From contig CALHDG010000092.1 in assembly GCA_938023075.1 (NCBI GenBank), positions 1 to 36,133 of the forward strand: DNA of 36,133 bases, given 5' to 3'. Below are positions 18,659 through 27,282 of the stretch, piece after piece. Below the pieces are notes generated by a model that was not told the origin of the DNA, ran no database searches, and saw only the letters and a list, made by a program, of their open reading frames with translations. The position numbers and the translations under genes were made by a program. Each line of letters begins with the position of its first letter. The stretch's first letter is position 1. Source of the stretch: an uncultured Chitinophagales bacterium. Its GTDB lineage: Bacteria; Bacteroidota; Bacteroidia; Chitinophagales; JAHDHT01.

Positions 18659-19207
18659 ATGCCAAGATTAACAGCAGATTTTAAGAATCAAATTAAAGCA
18701 CTTTCTCATAAAGAATTGTTGCAAATTGTAACTAAACTTGCTTCAAAAGAGAAGTTTGCACATGATTTTATTACAGTTAATTATTTAAATGAAACTTTAG
18801 GTGAAGAAACCTTATTTGAGCAGACTAAGGTCAATATCAATTCGCTTATCGCTAATGTATATCTTGGAAGAGTTGAACAAAAACCTCTTGCAAAATTGCT
18901 TCAAAACTGTATCAAACTAATTAATGAATTTACGAAACTTTCAAAAAACAAAGTTTTAGAAGCCGATTTGCTAATGCATGTGCTTGAATTCCCTTTTAAC
19001 AATTACGCCAATTCATTAGGAACTTGCTTTACGGTATATGATTCGAAACTGGCTCAAATTTTAAAACGAACCATTAATTTAATAACCAAAAAGTTACACG
19101 AAGATCATAAATTAGATTATCAAGAAAACATTAACCGATACCTTTCTATTTTACATAGCAAATGTAATCATCTTAATATAGTGTATGATATGCCTAAATC
19201 TATTTAA
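18659..19207 (+). CDS. Hypothetical cytoplasmic helical protein
   Basis: 182 residues, not recognised. No signal peptide or membrane segment; mostly Leu/Lys/Asn-rich amphipathic helices (FKNQIKALSHKELLQIVTKLASKEKFA). It has three cysteines (CIKL, GTCFTV, SKCNHL) but no metal-binding pattern. The ATG is 12 bp after the valS stop, suggesting co-transcription. Its TAA is one base from the stop of the convergent gene, so there is no room for a terminator between them. It could be a regulatory or structural protein; nothing visible settles it. Confidence 0.7.
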   Translation: MPRLTADFKNQIKALSHKELLQIVTKLASKEKFAHDFITVNYLNETLGEETLFEQTKVNINSLIANVYLGRVEQKPLAKLLQNCIKLINEFTKLSKNKVLEADLLMHVLEFPFNNYANSLGTCFTVYDSKLAQILKRTINLITKKLHEDHKLDYQENINRYLSILHSKCNHLNIVYDMPKSI

Positions 19208-19208
19208 A

Positions 19209-20501
19209 CTATTTCACTGAAAACTTACCCGAATAAGTAACCCCATCTCGCTGCAACTTATACAAGTACATGGCTTCACTAAAATGCCCTACTTTAACTT
19301 GTCCATTGTCACCCAATATTTGAGATAATACTTCTTTACCTTCCATATCAAACAATTGAACGCGAATTGGTTTTTTGCCTTTTTCAATGTCAAAAGTAAT
19401 CACATCATCGGTAGGGTTTGGATATACCTTTAAGTCATTAGAAACTAAGGCAAGAGCAGGTTTAGGCGACAATTTGTACAAACTTTGAAAACCTTTTATC
19501 CAAACTTTTCCAGCAGGGTTCCAATAAAACAAGGCACTTTTATTCGCTTGACCTTTTGAGTTGTGTTGATAATATTCTTTTTTATGGGCATCCATCCAAG
19601 TTAAATTGTTTTTATCCCACTTGTAAAAAGTAGATTGGGTTAATTGATCTTCATTTTCATAGGTATTTACCTTTCTCTCATCAGATATCCATTTACCTTT
19701 AGCATCGTTGCTGTTACCTAAGCTCCAAAAGAAATGTGTACTGTTTAACAAGTCATTTTTTTCAGTATATACATATTCGTGTTTCTTAAAATTGATCCAT
19801 CTGCCAATTTTGATGTCCCATTTCTCAATTTGAGTTTTGTTTACATTACCATAAGCATCATATATGTGCTTAGTTTTGAAATGCGTTTGCCAATCTGCTT
19901 TGGTAGCATTCCAACTGTATTGAATAATTTCTTCTACTCTACCATTATAAATAAATTCTTTTTTATTGGCTTTTCTCCAACGGTTTTTGTGGTAAGTATA
20001 ATATTCCGTTTCGGATAATTGATTTCGATTATCATACTTAAACGTCAATTTGCCATCTTCTTTCCAATCCAATTCATTTTTTTGGTATCTATAAGATGTT
20101 ATCTTTTTAAGATGCCCATTTTCATCATACTCCGGATGCTTTTTCAGATGACCTATCCATTGCTGATTACCTTGATGCCACACATGCCAATAGGCTGTAG
20201 ATTTATTGCCTTCTGCATCAAAACCATATTCATATTTTGAATGGTTTACCCAAGTATCGGTGCCGGGTTGATACGATTGTTCAATTAAACTTTCCACTGC
20301 CTCTAAAGCTGTTGTAGCACCTTGCTTTTTATAAGTGATTTCCTTGGTATCAACCAAATGTTGACTAGTAGATTTTTGAGTGCTTAATTCTTGATCTTTG
20401 TAAAAATTGGTGTTAAAATCTTCCACATTTTTAATATGGCTTTGTGCCATTAGACTAAATGTAAGACAGTTAACCATTAATAATAGCATTAATTTATCCA
20501 T
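19209..20501 (-). CDS. Secreted Trp/Tyr-rich repeat protein with T9SS type A sorting domain
   Basis: 430 residues. A signal peptide ends LMAQ at residue 20. Residues ~75-345 contain about eight imperfect ~40-residue repeats of the form W....K..Y.YD..G......Y.W (for example EYDENGHLKKITSYRY, KHIYDAYGNVNKTQIEKWD), reminiscent of RHS/YD-type beta-hairpin repeats. The last ~75 residues form a T9SS sorting domain: LKVYPNPTDDVITFD, VQLFDMEGKEVLSQ, MYLYKLQRDG...GKFSVK. It should therefore be exported by T9SS and anchored or released at the surface. No catalytic motif. Stop TAG lies one base from the stop of the converging gene. A 13-bp dyad is found 37 bp upstream of the start. Confidence 0.87.
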   Translation of the reverse strand: MDKLMLLLMVNCLTFSLMAQSHIKNVEDFNTNFYKDQELSTQKSTSQHLVDTKEITYKKQGATTALEAVESLIEQSYQPGTDTWVNHSKYEYGFDAEGNKSTAYWHVWHQGNQQWIGHLKKHPEYDENGHLKKITSYRYQKNELDWKEDGKLTFKYDNRNQLSETEYYTYHKNRWRKANKKEFIYNGRVEEIIQYSWNATKADWQTHFKTKHIYDAYGNVNKTQIEKWDIKIGRWINFKKHEYVYTEKNDLLNSTHFFWSLGNSNDAKGKWISDERKVNTYENEDQLTQSTFYKWDKNNLTWMDAHKKEYYQHNSKGQANKSALFYWNPAGKVWIKGFQSLYKLSPKPALALVSNDLKVYPNPTDDVITFDIEKGKKPIRVQLFDMEGKEVLSQILGDNGQVKVGHFSEAMYLYKLQRDGVTYSGKFSVK

Positions 20502-20537
20502 AGAAATTATTTTATTAATGAGTCGAAGTAGTAAATT

Positions 20538-20550
20538 AGTCTATTAGACT
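20538..20550. promoter_or_regulatory. Short dyad upstream of the - strand T9SS cargo gene
   Basis: AGTCTA-T-TAGACT, two perfect 6-bp arms around one base. On the - strand it lies between a TTTG (20558 to 20555) and TAATTTAC (20538 to 20531), a weak promoter-like pair with a short 16-bp spacer. It may be an operator; no regulator is identified. Confidence 0.25.
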
Positions 20551-20636
20551 TTCGCAAATTAACAAAATCACAACGAATTTGTCAATTTTTTTTTGCTTGG
20601 TTATTGCGTAAGTTATAATTCAAGATATGTACAATC

Positions 20637-21320
20637 TTAATTCAGTTTTCGAACATATACTTTTTTATTTACTGCTAATGCCAATAGTCCTTTATTTTTA
20701 CTGTAATAGATATCTAACTCTCCCTTTAGGAAAGACTGTTTGTAAACCCAAACATCTGAAAATTCAAGACGCTCATTCAATTTAAGATAATCATGATGTT
20801 TAAACCAATTTGTACTATTTGAATAAGCAACACTATTTAATTCGTCATTATAAAAAGGAACTTTACCATATGAATATCCTATTTTATGAATACCAAAATT
20901 TATTTGAAGAGACTCAAGTTTTCCTGGACCTTGATGTTCTATAAATGGTCGAATAATTAATTGCCCACCCTCGGTTACAAATGAATTTTCTAAATTTTCA
21001 TACTCATAATAGTCAAATACAGTTATGGGATCTTTATCTTGAATGATTTCCCTGCATGAAACATTCGCTGTATAACGTTGTGTTTTCATACAATGTGGCT
21101 CATCTCTTATCCAATTAAAAACTATTTCATCTTCATAGCTTACAAAGGTCATTGCATCTTTATGATTTTCAAAATTGCAGCTTTTGATATTAGTTTTGAA
21201 ATCAATTTTACCCAGCATCTTACCTTTTACTTTGTGACAACTAAATCTGTAAGAACTGCTTTTATAAGCACAAAATATAAGAACGATAATCAACAAAAAT
21301 ATAGAAAACCTGGTTTTCAT
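20637..21320 (-). CDS. Hypothetical protein with N-terminal membrane anchor or signal
   Basis: 227 residues, not recognised. Residues ~4-19 are hydrophobic (FSIFLLIIVLIFCAY), acting as signal or anchor, followed by a polar, aromatic-rich beta-type body. Cysteines in CHKVKG, SCNF, PHCMK and VSCRE could form disulphides, which fits an extracytoplasmic location. No known catalytic motif. It starts 44 bp after the glnS stop on the same strand, so it may be read through from glnS; a separate promoter is not evident. A secreted or periplasmic protein is the safest description. Confidence 0.7.
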   Translation of the reverse strand: MKTRFSIFLLIIVLIFCAYKSSSYRFSCHKVKGKMLGKIDFKTNIKSCNFENHKDAMTFVSYEDEIVFNWIRDEPHCMKTQRYTANVSCREIIQDKDPITVFDYYEYENLENSFVTEGGQLIIRPFIEHQGPGKLESLQINFGIHKIGYSYGKVPFYNDELNSVAYSNSTNWFKHHDYLKLNERLEFSDVWVYKQSFLKGELDIYYSKNKGLLALAVNKKVYVRKLN

Positions 21321-21364
21321 TTCAATGGTATTTTAAATGTAAAAAATATGTGGTGAATTATAAT

Positions 21365-23026
21365 TTACTTCTTTTTCCAACCATCTCGCAAAGTAACCGT
21401 CAAATTAAATACTAAATGCGCTGGTTTAGAATCTTGGTCAACATTAAAATAACCTTTCCGCATAAACTGAAATTGGTCCATTACTTTGGCAGAAGCTAAA
21501 CTGGGTTCAACTTGTGCCTTCATAATTTTTAAAGAATCAGGATTTATATAATCCATAAAAGTTGTCCCGTCTTTATGTCCATCAGGTGTGGGGTCGGTAA
21601 ATAAACGGTCGTACATTCTAACCTCTGCTTTAAAGGCATGCGGTAGGCTTACCCAATGAATTACACCTTTGGCTTTCACCCCGCTGGTATCTTCCCCGCT
21701 TTTGCTGTTTTCAATATAAGAGCATTTTAACTCGGTAACCTCCCCACTATCATCTTTAATTACTTCATCGCATTGTATAATATAGGCACCTTTTAAGCGA
21801 ACCACACCTGCTGGTTTTAGGCGGAAAAACTTTCTGGGCGCATCTTCCATAAAGTCTTCTTTTTCAATCCATATTTGATGACTGAATGGAATTTTACGGC
21901 TGCCACCTTCTGGGTTTTCCGGATTATTAATCACCTCCATTTCCTCCACTTTATCTACCGGATAATTGGTAATCGTTACTTTTAAAGGATTCAACACACC
22001 CATCACACGAGGAGCCGTTTTATTTAAATCTTCTCTTACACAAAACTCTAACAGCGAATATTCAATTACATTATTACGTTTCGCAAGTCCTACTTTTTCA
22101 TTAAAATTACGGATGGAAGCAGGTGTAAAACCGCGCCGTCGCAAAGCACTTAAAGTTGGCATTCGTGGATCATCCCATCCACTCACAACACCTTCTTCTA
22201 CTAATTTTAGCAACTTACGTTTGCTCATAATGGTATAATCTAAATTTAACCGGGCAAACTCATATTGCTTAGAAGGAAAGATTTCCAATTTTTCTAAAAA
22301 CCAATCATATAGTGGACGGTGGTCATCAAATTCTAAAGAACATAAACTGTGGGTTACCCCTTCTATCGAATCGCTGATGCCATGTGTAAAATCATACATC
22401 GGGTAAATACACCAATCGTTTCCGGTACGATGATGTTCGGCTTTTAAAATACGGTACATCACCGGGTCGCGCATATGCATATTAGGAGAGCTCATATCAA
22501 TTTTAGCACGTAACACTTTGCTGCCTTCCTCAAATTCGCCGGCTTTCATGCGCTCAAATAAATCTACGTTTTCCTCAATACTGCGGTTTCTAAAGGGGCT
22601 TTCAGTGCCGGGCTTAGTTGGCACGCCACGCAAGGTTGCCATTTCTTCCTGAGTAGAATCATCAACATATGCTAAGCCTTTATTAATTAGAATTGTCGCA
22701 TAATCATATAATTGTTGAAAATAATCAGAAGCAAAAAACAATCGATCTTCCCAATCGAAACCCAACCATTTAATGTCATTTTTTATGGCATCTACATACT
22801 TGGTATCTTCTTTAATGGGGTTGGTATCATCAAAACGCAGGTTAGTTTTACCCTTATATTTTTGAGCAATCATAAAGTTGGTACACAAAGCCTTTGAATG
22901 CCCAATGTGTAAAAAACCATTCGGCTCCGGTGGAAAGCGGGTGTGTACACGACCCTCATTTTTACCCGCTTTTAAATCTTGTTCAATAATTTGTTCTATA
23001 AAATTGAGCGACTTTTTTTCTTCCAT
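21365..23026 (-). CDS. glnS: Glutamine--tRNA ligase
   Basis: 553 residues. HIGH at residues 40-43 in PPEPNGFLHIGHSKA, the DDTNP signature at 66-70, and the KMSKS-equivalent MSKRK at 267-271 in LDYTIMSKRKL. The YPMYDFTHGISDSIEGVTHSLC stretch is characteristic of the GlxRS catalytic core, and the two C-terminal beta-barrels of GlnRS (anticodon binding) occupy roughly residues 335-553. Size matches bacterial GlnRS and is unlike GltX (~470-500 aa). It charges tRNA-Gln directly, so this organism need not rely on GatCAB for glutamine. A TACCTTTG promoter lies 22 bp upstream of the ATG. Confidence 0.97.
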   Translation of the reverse strand: MEEKKSLNFIEQIIEQDLKAGKNEGRVHTRFPPEPNGFLHIGHSKALCTNFMIAQKYKGKTNLRFDDTNPIKEDTKYVDAIKNDIKWLGFDWEDRLFFASDYFQQLYDYATILINKGLAYVDDSTQEEMATLRGVPTKPGTESPFRNRSIEENVDLFERMKAGEFEEGSKVLRAKIDMSSPNMHMRDPVMYRILKAEHHRTGNDWCIYPMYDFTHGISDSIEGVTHSLCSLEFDDHRPLYDWFLEKLEIFPSKQYEFARLNLDYTIMSKRKLLKLVEEGVVSGWDDPRMPTLSALRRRGFTPASIRNFNEKVGLAKRNNVIEYSLLEFCVREDLNKTAPRVMGVLNPLKVTITNYPVDKVEEMEVINNPENPEGGSRKIPFSHQIWIEKEDFMEDAPRKFFRLKPAGVVRLKGAYIIQCDEVIKDDSGEVTELKCSYIENSKSGEDTSGVKAKGVIHWVSLPHAFKAEVRMYDRLFTDPTPDGHKDGTTFMDYINPDSLKIMKAQVEPSLASAKVMDQFQFMRKGYFNVDQDSKPAHLVFNLTVTLRDGWKKK

Positions 23027-23048
23027 ATGTTGCTGAAAATTAAGTTGC

Positions 23049-23056
23049 CAAAGGTA
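23049..23056 (-). promoter_or_regulatory. -7 promoter element TACCTTTG of glnS
   Basis: CAAAGGTA on the + strand, that is TACCTTTG reading toward glnS, 22 bp before its ATG. This is an exact TANNTTTG match giving a leader of roughly 15 nt. No obvious -33 TTTG. Confidence 0.6.
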
Positions 23057-23176
23057 CTAAATTGGTTGGGAAGTGGTTTAATGTTCTGACTAATGTTAAA
23101 AAAAACATTTTATTTCATTTTTTAATCAGGTAGTATTACTATTAAAGTATTAATAAATAAAATTGTATTATCTAAA

Positions 23177-23717
23177 ATGAAGCAGTCTGTATTTTATCCA
23201 ATATCTATTTTTGCTACTATTTTTTTAATGGCTATGTCTTGCTCTAAAAAACCAGTAGAAATAGAAGAATCCTCCGCTGTAAAGAAATTTTATTCAGGTG
23301 GTATTTAATAATACCTGCGACTTTAATCCTCAATTCAATGTTAACATTGATTCTTTAAAAAAGCATTGCTCAGCTGATATCAGTTTGAGTGATTTACTAA
23401 ATAGTGATAGTTTAAGACAAAGTAATTTCAAGACGTGTATGATTGAATCTTTTACAAATGAAATAAACTGGGATTTCAAAATAACCATTGAATTGGATGG
23501 CTATCAATTAGACTGGCAGAAAACACCGCTATCTATACAGTCGGTTGAAGTGGAAACCGGTTTCCAGGAACGCGGCAAATATCCTTTCTCGCAGTTTTAC
23601 AAAGGCTATGAGGTTCAAATTTCTGATTCACAAACTATCACAGTACTTTTCTTTAATGCTTGGGTGGGTGGTTGTCTGCACGACTTTTATGTTTGGGAGT
23701 TGGTGGAGTTAGAATAA
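23177..23717 (+). pseudogene. Lipoprotein gene with a frameshift near 23283-23305
   Basis: From ATG 23177 a 43-codon frame encodes a lipoprotein signal (hydrophobic stretch, then lipobox AMSC with Cys22), then SKKPVEIEES...VKKF, and stops at 23306-23308. The body continues in the frame shifted by one base from about 23283 to the stop at 23715-23717, with FNNTCDFNPQF, LDGYQLDW and GGCLHDFYVWELVELE. The body frame has no ATG at its head (first candidate GTG 23298) and an in-frame stop at 23280. Dropping one T from the TTTT at 23288-23291 joins both parts into about 179 residues reading VKKFIQVVFNNTC. This is either a real disabling mutation, a sequencing or assembly indel, or less likely programmed frameshifting. 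Function unknown. Confidence 0.75.
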
Positions 23718-23738
23718 TGCTAATTTAAAAACTGAAAA

Positions 23739-24113
23739 ATGAAGATACAAACGTTAGACCTATTTACCCCAAATTTAGCCACACAAACTACCTTTTATTG
23801 CATAGTGTTAGATTTAGAAATTATTGAACAAACCAATAATTCCGTTGCTTTTCAAATTGGGCATTCTACCCTAAAGTTGATTTATAGAGAAGCGCATACG
23901 CCTTATCATTTTGCATTCAACATTCCGACCAACCAAGAAAAGGAGGCTTTACAATGGCTAAAAGAACGCGTTGACATTATCCAATATGAAAACACCGATA
24001 TTCAATATTTTGATTTTTGGGATGCTCACGCGATTTACTTTTATGATGAAGACGGAAAAATTGCCGGGTTGATTGCCCGTAAGACTTTGCCATTTTCCGA
24101 TATACTTCCTTGA
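23739..24113 (+). CDS. VOC-family (glyoxalase/bleomycin-resistance fold) protein
   Basis: 124 residues. It opens with the VOC pattern IQTLDLFTPNLATQTTFYCIVLDLEI (split FYC..VL.LE) and ends with IYFYDEDGKIAGLIAR, the classic second half of the betaalphabetabetabeta module where a metal-ligand acid often sits. HFAFNIPTNQ in the middle fits the domain junction. VOC proteins include metal-dependent lyases, dioxygenases and antibiotic-binding proteins; which applies here cannot be told. Cytoplasmic, no signal. It starts 21 bp after the frameshifted lipoprotein gene and may share its transcript. Confidence 0.83.
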   Translation: MKIQTLDLFTPNLATQTTFYCIVLDLEIIEQTNNSVAFQIGHSTLKLIYREAHTPYHFAFNIPTNQEKEALQWLKERVDIIQYENTDIQYFDFWDAHAIYFYDEDGKIAGLIARKTLPFSDILP

Positions 24114-24265
24114 AAAGCCTAATCTTAGCACCACTAAGTCTGCGTTTTTAAACTCGTCTATCAAAAATTGATTTTATCAGTGTTGATAAATTTATTTTCT
24201 CATCGTTCTTTAAATTCTTTTTTTAAACAAATTTATTGTAACGTAGGTAAATTTTTATAGTCCAA

Positions 24266-24664
24266 ATGTCGATGAAACAAAATATATTTTCAGTTGTGTT
24301 ATGCTTATTAACGCTAATGATTGCATCGTGTTCTACTAATAATGAAGATAAAGTTATTGATGCCGATAAGAAATTGATTAAAGCCGAAGTAAAAGAATAT
24401 TTAAAAAAATCAATTAAAAATCCACGAAGCTATAAATCAATTGATTGGGAAATTATACCTAAAACCGAAGCAGATACCAATATACCCGATAAGTATATAA
24501 TAAAGCATCGCTACAAAGCAAAAGATGGTATTGGTACGGTTAGAAACGAGATGGATTGTTTTTTTTATGCTAAGCAAGAAAAGGTATTGTTAAAGGATGA
24601 CAGCTGCAAAGATTACGACGAAATTTACAAGCGTATTGTTGAGGATATAAAAGAAGCTTTATAA
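24266..24664 (+). CDS. Small hypothetical lipoprotein
   Basis: 132 residues (ATG 24266; ATG 24272 is an equally good start). Hydrophobic signal with lipobox IASC, followed by an Asn/Glu/Lys-rich mature region. The rest (VKEYLKKSIKNPRSYKSIDW...YIIKHRYKAKDGIGTVRNEMDCFF) resembles the short lipoproteins of Bacteroidota in which a K..L..P.SY motif precedes a beta-sheet; no function is known to me. About 150 bp of AT-rich non-coding sequence precede it with only a weak hairpin (24124-24138). Confidence 0.78.
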   Translation: MSMKQNIFSVVLCLLTLMIASCSTNNEDKVIDADKKLIKAEVKEYLKKSIKNPRSYKSIDWEIIPKTEADTNIPDKYIIKHRYKAKDGIGTVRNEMDCFFYAKQEKVLLKDDSCKDYDEIYKRIVEDIKEAL

Positions 24665-24786
24665 ACAATACGCATTACAAAGTTATTATATTACAAATTT
24701 AACCGCTCAATTGCAATTTTATTACAACATTGTTGTTATAGTTAACAGCAAGCACAAGTAGATTTTGAAAGATGAAAAATTGAAGT

Positions 24787-25281
24787 ATGATCAAAAGCCA
24801 ACATGTTAATTTGCAGGTAAGCTTTGCCATTGAAACTAATTGGGAAACCTTTAACATTTTAGAACGACAGTTGCTGCTAAAAGCCAAAAAAGCCGTTCAA
24901 ACTGCTTATGCACCCTACTCTAAGTTTAAAGTGGGTGCTGCTGTTTTATTAGATAATAATGAAATTATTACCGGAAGCAATCAAGAAAATGCAACTTACC
25001 CAAATGGCTTGTGTGCCGAAAGAGTAGCCTTGTTTAATGCTTCGGCAAACTATCCGGAAAATAGTATAGAAGCCATTGCGCTTACGATAGATTTCGTTGG
25101 CAAAAATCTGGACCAACCGGTTTTTCCGTGTGGTGGTTGCCGGCAATCTATTTTAGAATATGAAGAACGTTGGTCGAAAAACATTAAAATTTATGTTATT
25201 GGTCCGAACGAAGAAGTGGTGATTATTGATACCGTTAAAGATATTTTGCCGCTTGCTTTTTCGAGTGATTATTTGAAGTAG
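24787..25281 (+). CDS. cdd: Cytidine deaminase
   Basis: 164 residues. Zinc site: Cys76 in CAE (residues 76-78, Glu78 the proton shuttle) and Cys115/Cys118 in PCGGCRQ. YAPYSKFKVGAA (41-52) is the substrate-binding signature of the tetrameric cytidine deaminases. It hydrolyses cytidine and deoxycytidine to uridine and deoxyuridine in pyrimidine salvage. The ~30 residues before the core exceed the shortest homologues (about 130 aa) but are usual in Bacteroidota. A possible weak promoter, TAGATTTT at 24759-24766, lies 20 bp upstream. Confidence 0.95.
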   Translation: MIKSQHVNLQVSFAIETNWETFNILERQLLLKAKKAVQTAYAPYSKFKVGAAVLLDNNEIITGSNQENATYPNGLCAERVALFNASANYPENSIEAIALTIDFVGKNLDQPVFPCGGCRQSILEYEERWSKNIKIYVIGPNEEVVIIDTVKDILPLAFSSDYLK

Positions 25282-25374
25282 AGTAGTTAGTCTATTGATT
25301 ACATGCCTTCAATATTCAGAACCTACTTGAAAAGTTGCCATTATTTTAGTGCATATACCAAAGAATATTAAAAA

Positions 25375-25860
25375 TTGAAAATAACTTGCGCTAGGAACAT
25401 CACTATCGAAGGTTTTACGCAGACTGACTTTGAAGATTATATAAGTTATGCTATTGATGAATATGCAGAAGCTAATATCAAAAGCGGTCACTTTAATAAA
25501 GAGGAGGCTAAGACAAAGGCGCAGAAGCAATTTGACTATCTACTGAAAGATGGTTTTAAGAGTGAAGGACATGTATTTTGGAAGGTTTGTGGGGATGGAA
25601 AAAAAATTGGGATATTTTGGTTTCATCAAAACCCAAAGAGCCTCAACAATGTATTTGTGTATGATGCCCGGATTGAGCAACAGTATCAAAATCAAGGGAT
25701 TGGAACGCATACTTTTTCTATAATTCGAGAGAAACTAAAAGCTATAGGGGTTCACAAAATTCGTTTACATGTGTTTGCGCATAATACCGGTGCAGTTCGG
25801 TTATACAAGCGTTTAGGATTTGAGGTTGCTGGTTATAATATGCATTACTTGCTTGATTAA
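25375..25860 (+). CDS. GNAT-family N-acetyltransferase with TTG start
   Basis: 161 residues. The acetyl-CoA loop is Q-N-Q-G-I-G-T in EQQYQNQGIGTHTF, followed by IRLHVFAHNTGAVRLYKRLGFEVAGYNMHYLL, the standard GNAT C-terminus. The frame has a TAA at 25369, leaving TTG 25375 as the only reasonable start (no ATG until near the end). The N-terminal part (FEDYISYAIDEYAEANIKSGHF) matches the GNAT subgroup with an acidic first helix. Substrate unknown. It stands alone, 93 bp after cdd. Confidence 0.85.
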   Translation: MKITCARNITIEGFTQTDFEDYISYAIDEYAEANIKSGHFNKEEAKTKAQKQFDYLLKDGFKSEGHVFWKVCGDGKKIGIFWFHQNPKSLNNVFVYDARIEQQYQNQGIGTHTFSIIREKLKAIGVHKIRLHVFAHNTGAVRLYKRLGFEVAGYNMHYLLD

Positions 25861-25955
25861 ACACGCCATTGGGTTTAAGGTGAAACGACCTTAGTTTAAT
25901 ATTCAGTTGCACATCAAAAACGTTTATTCTTACTCAATACCTAATAAAAAAACCC

Positions 25956-25987
25956 TTTGATCGTTCAATTAAAATGTCGTACCTTTG
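25956..25987 (+). promoter_or_regulatory. Complete Bacteroidota promoter of the bamD operon
   Basis: -33 box TTTG at 25956-25959, 20-bp spacer, then -7 box TACCTTTG at 25980-25987. Both boxes and the spacing fit the phylum consensus. The bamD ATG is 8 bp after the -7 box, so the mRNA is probably leaderless or nearly so. Confidence 0.85.
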
Positions 25988-25994
25988 CCAACTT

Positions 25995-26795
25995 ATGAAA
26001 ATAGGTTTATTTTCTATTTATCTAATATGTATCGCATTCATTGTCAGTTCTTGTAATAACTATTCAAAAGTATTGAAAAGTTCTGATTATGATTTTAAAT
26101 ATGAAAAAGCCAAAGAATACTACAATTTAGGGCAGTATAGTAAGGCAACGCCTCTTTTTGAAGAGCTGATTGGGGTATTTAAAGGTACTAAAAGCTTAGA
26201 AAAGATTTATTATTTTTATGCTTACTCCTTGTATGCACAACGCAATCATTTGTTATCTGAATTTTATTTTAAAAATTTCCACGAATTCTATCCGAAAAGC
26301 CCAATGGCGGAAGATGCCTTGTTTATGGTTGCCTATAACAATTATCAGTTGTCTCCAAAAGATAACTTAGATCAAACCTATACCAATAAGGCAATTGAAT
26401 TGTTTCAAGTGTTTATCAATACCTATCCTGAAAGTGATTTGGTAAAAGATGCCAACATTCATATTGATGAGTTGCGCGATAAAATGGAGTTGAAAGAGTT
26501 TAACAATGCTAAGTTGTATTATAACTTACAGCAGTACAAAGCCGCTTCTCTTGCTTTCGAAAACTTATTGCAAAAATTTCCGGATACCCGTTTGCGGGAT
26601 GATGCTTTTCTATTCATCTTAAAATCAAACTATGCTTATGCTAAAAATAGTGTAGAACTCAAAAAGGTAGAACGATTTGAAAATACGATGGAATTGTACA
26701 ATAACTATGTAAACAAAATGTCGGATTTGGCTTTGCTAAAAGAAGCAGAAAAATTATACACCTTATCAGAAAATTATATCAAAAAAAATCAATAA
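25995..26795 (+). CDS. bamD: Outer membrane assembly lipoprotein BamD
   Basis: 266 residues from ATG 25995. The in-frame ATG at 25974 is rejected because it would read through the promoter -7 box. Lipobox VSSC with Cys20. The mature protein is TPR-like helices: YEKAKEYYNLGQYSKATPLFEELI, HEFYPKSPMAEDALFMVAYNNY, NTYPESDLVKDANIHIDELRDK and so on, the YfiO/BamD architecture. BamD is the lipoprotein partner of BamA in inserting beta-barrel proteins into the outer membrane. Here it heads the operon with the omega-like subunit, coaBC and porD, the usual order in Bacteroidota. Confidence 0.93.
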   Translation: MKIGLFSIYLICIAFIVSSCNNYSKVLKSSDYDFKYEKAKEYYNLGQYSKATPLFEELIGVFKGTKSLEKIYYFYAYSLYAQRNHLLSEFYFKNFHEFYPKSPMAEDALFMVAYNNYQLSPKDNLDQTYTNKAIELFQVFINTYPESDLVKDANIHIDELRDKMELKEFNNAKLYYNLQQYKAASLAFENLLQKFPDTRLRDDAFLFILKSNYAYAKNSVELKKVERFENTMELYNNYVNKMSDLALLKEAEKLYTLSENYIKKNQ

Positions 26796-26800
26796 AATAT

Positions 26801-27250
26801 ATGAACGAAGAAGTTATAAACGAACAAGTAGACGAAGTAGGTGGCGAACAAGAAGAAGTGAAAGAAAAGCCGGCGCGTATTTCGCCAACTACCGAAACCC
26901 GTAATTTAATTGAAATTATGGAAAAGACGGGTAACATTTACAGATCGTTAGCCATAGTTTCAAAAAGATCTCGTCAAATTAACACCAAAGTTAAAGAAGA
27001 GTTGATTAGTAAATTGAATGAGTTTGCCTCAACTACAGACAACTTGGAAGAGGTATTTGAAAATAGAGAGCAAATTGAAATTAGCAAATTTTACGAAAAA
27101 ATGCCCAATCCGGTATTGATGGCATTAAACGAATTTATGGAAGATAAAACCTACTACCGGATGAAAGAGCAGGAACAAGAGACCATTAATTTAGATGATG
27201 TTGAGATTGAAGAAACACCTGCCAAGGAAGAAGAAACGAAAAAAGACTAA
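26801..27250 (+). CDS. rpoZ: DNA-directed RNA polymerase subunit omega (Rpb6/RpoZ-like)
   Basis: 149 residues, ATG 5 bp after the bamD stop. Residues ~32-65 (ETRNLIEIMEKTGNIYRSLAIVSKRSRQI) match the Rpb6/omega core, and its place between bamD and coaBC is the known location of this subunit in Bacteroidota. Omega aids assembly and stability of the beta' subunit. It is longer than usual (about 110 aa) because of an acidic N-terminal tail (EEVINEQVDEVGGEQEEVKEK) and an acidic C-terminal tail (EQEQETINLDDVEIEETPAKEEE). The core call rests on motif plus synteny. Confidence 0.88.
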   Translation: MNEEVINEQVDEVGGEQEEVKEKPARISPTTETRNLIEIMEKTGNIYRSLAIVSKRSRQINTKVKEELISKLNEFASTTDNLEEVFENREQIEISKFYEKMPNPVLMALNEFMEDKTYYRMKEQEQETINLDDVEIEETPAKEEETKKD

Positions 27251-27282
27251 CATTTTTCCACCTAATTGTTGATTGTTTTACA

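Noticed and set aside
23298-23717. Stand-alone cytoplasmic protein starting at GTG 23298
   Set aside because: A lipoprotein signal lies immediately upstream in the adjacent frame, and a one-base change joins them, so a frameshifted lipoprotein is the simpler reading.
24124-24149. Hairpin CTTAG/CTAAG followed by five T
   Set aside because: The stem is only 5 bp and the T run starts 6 nt after it, too weak to call a terminator.
25878-25893. Small hairpin AAGGT/ACCTT before the bamD promoter
   Set aside because: A five-base stem with a 6-nt loop is expected by chance and no T run follows.
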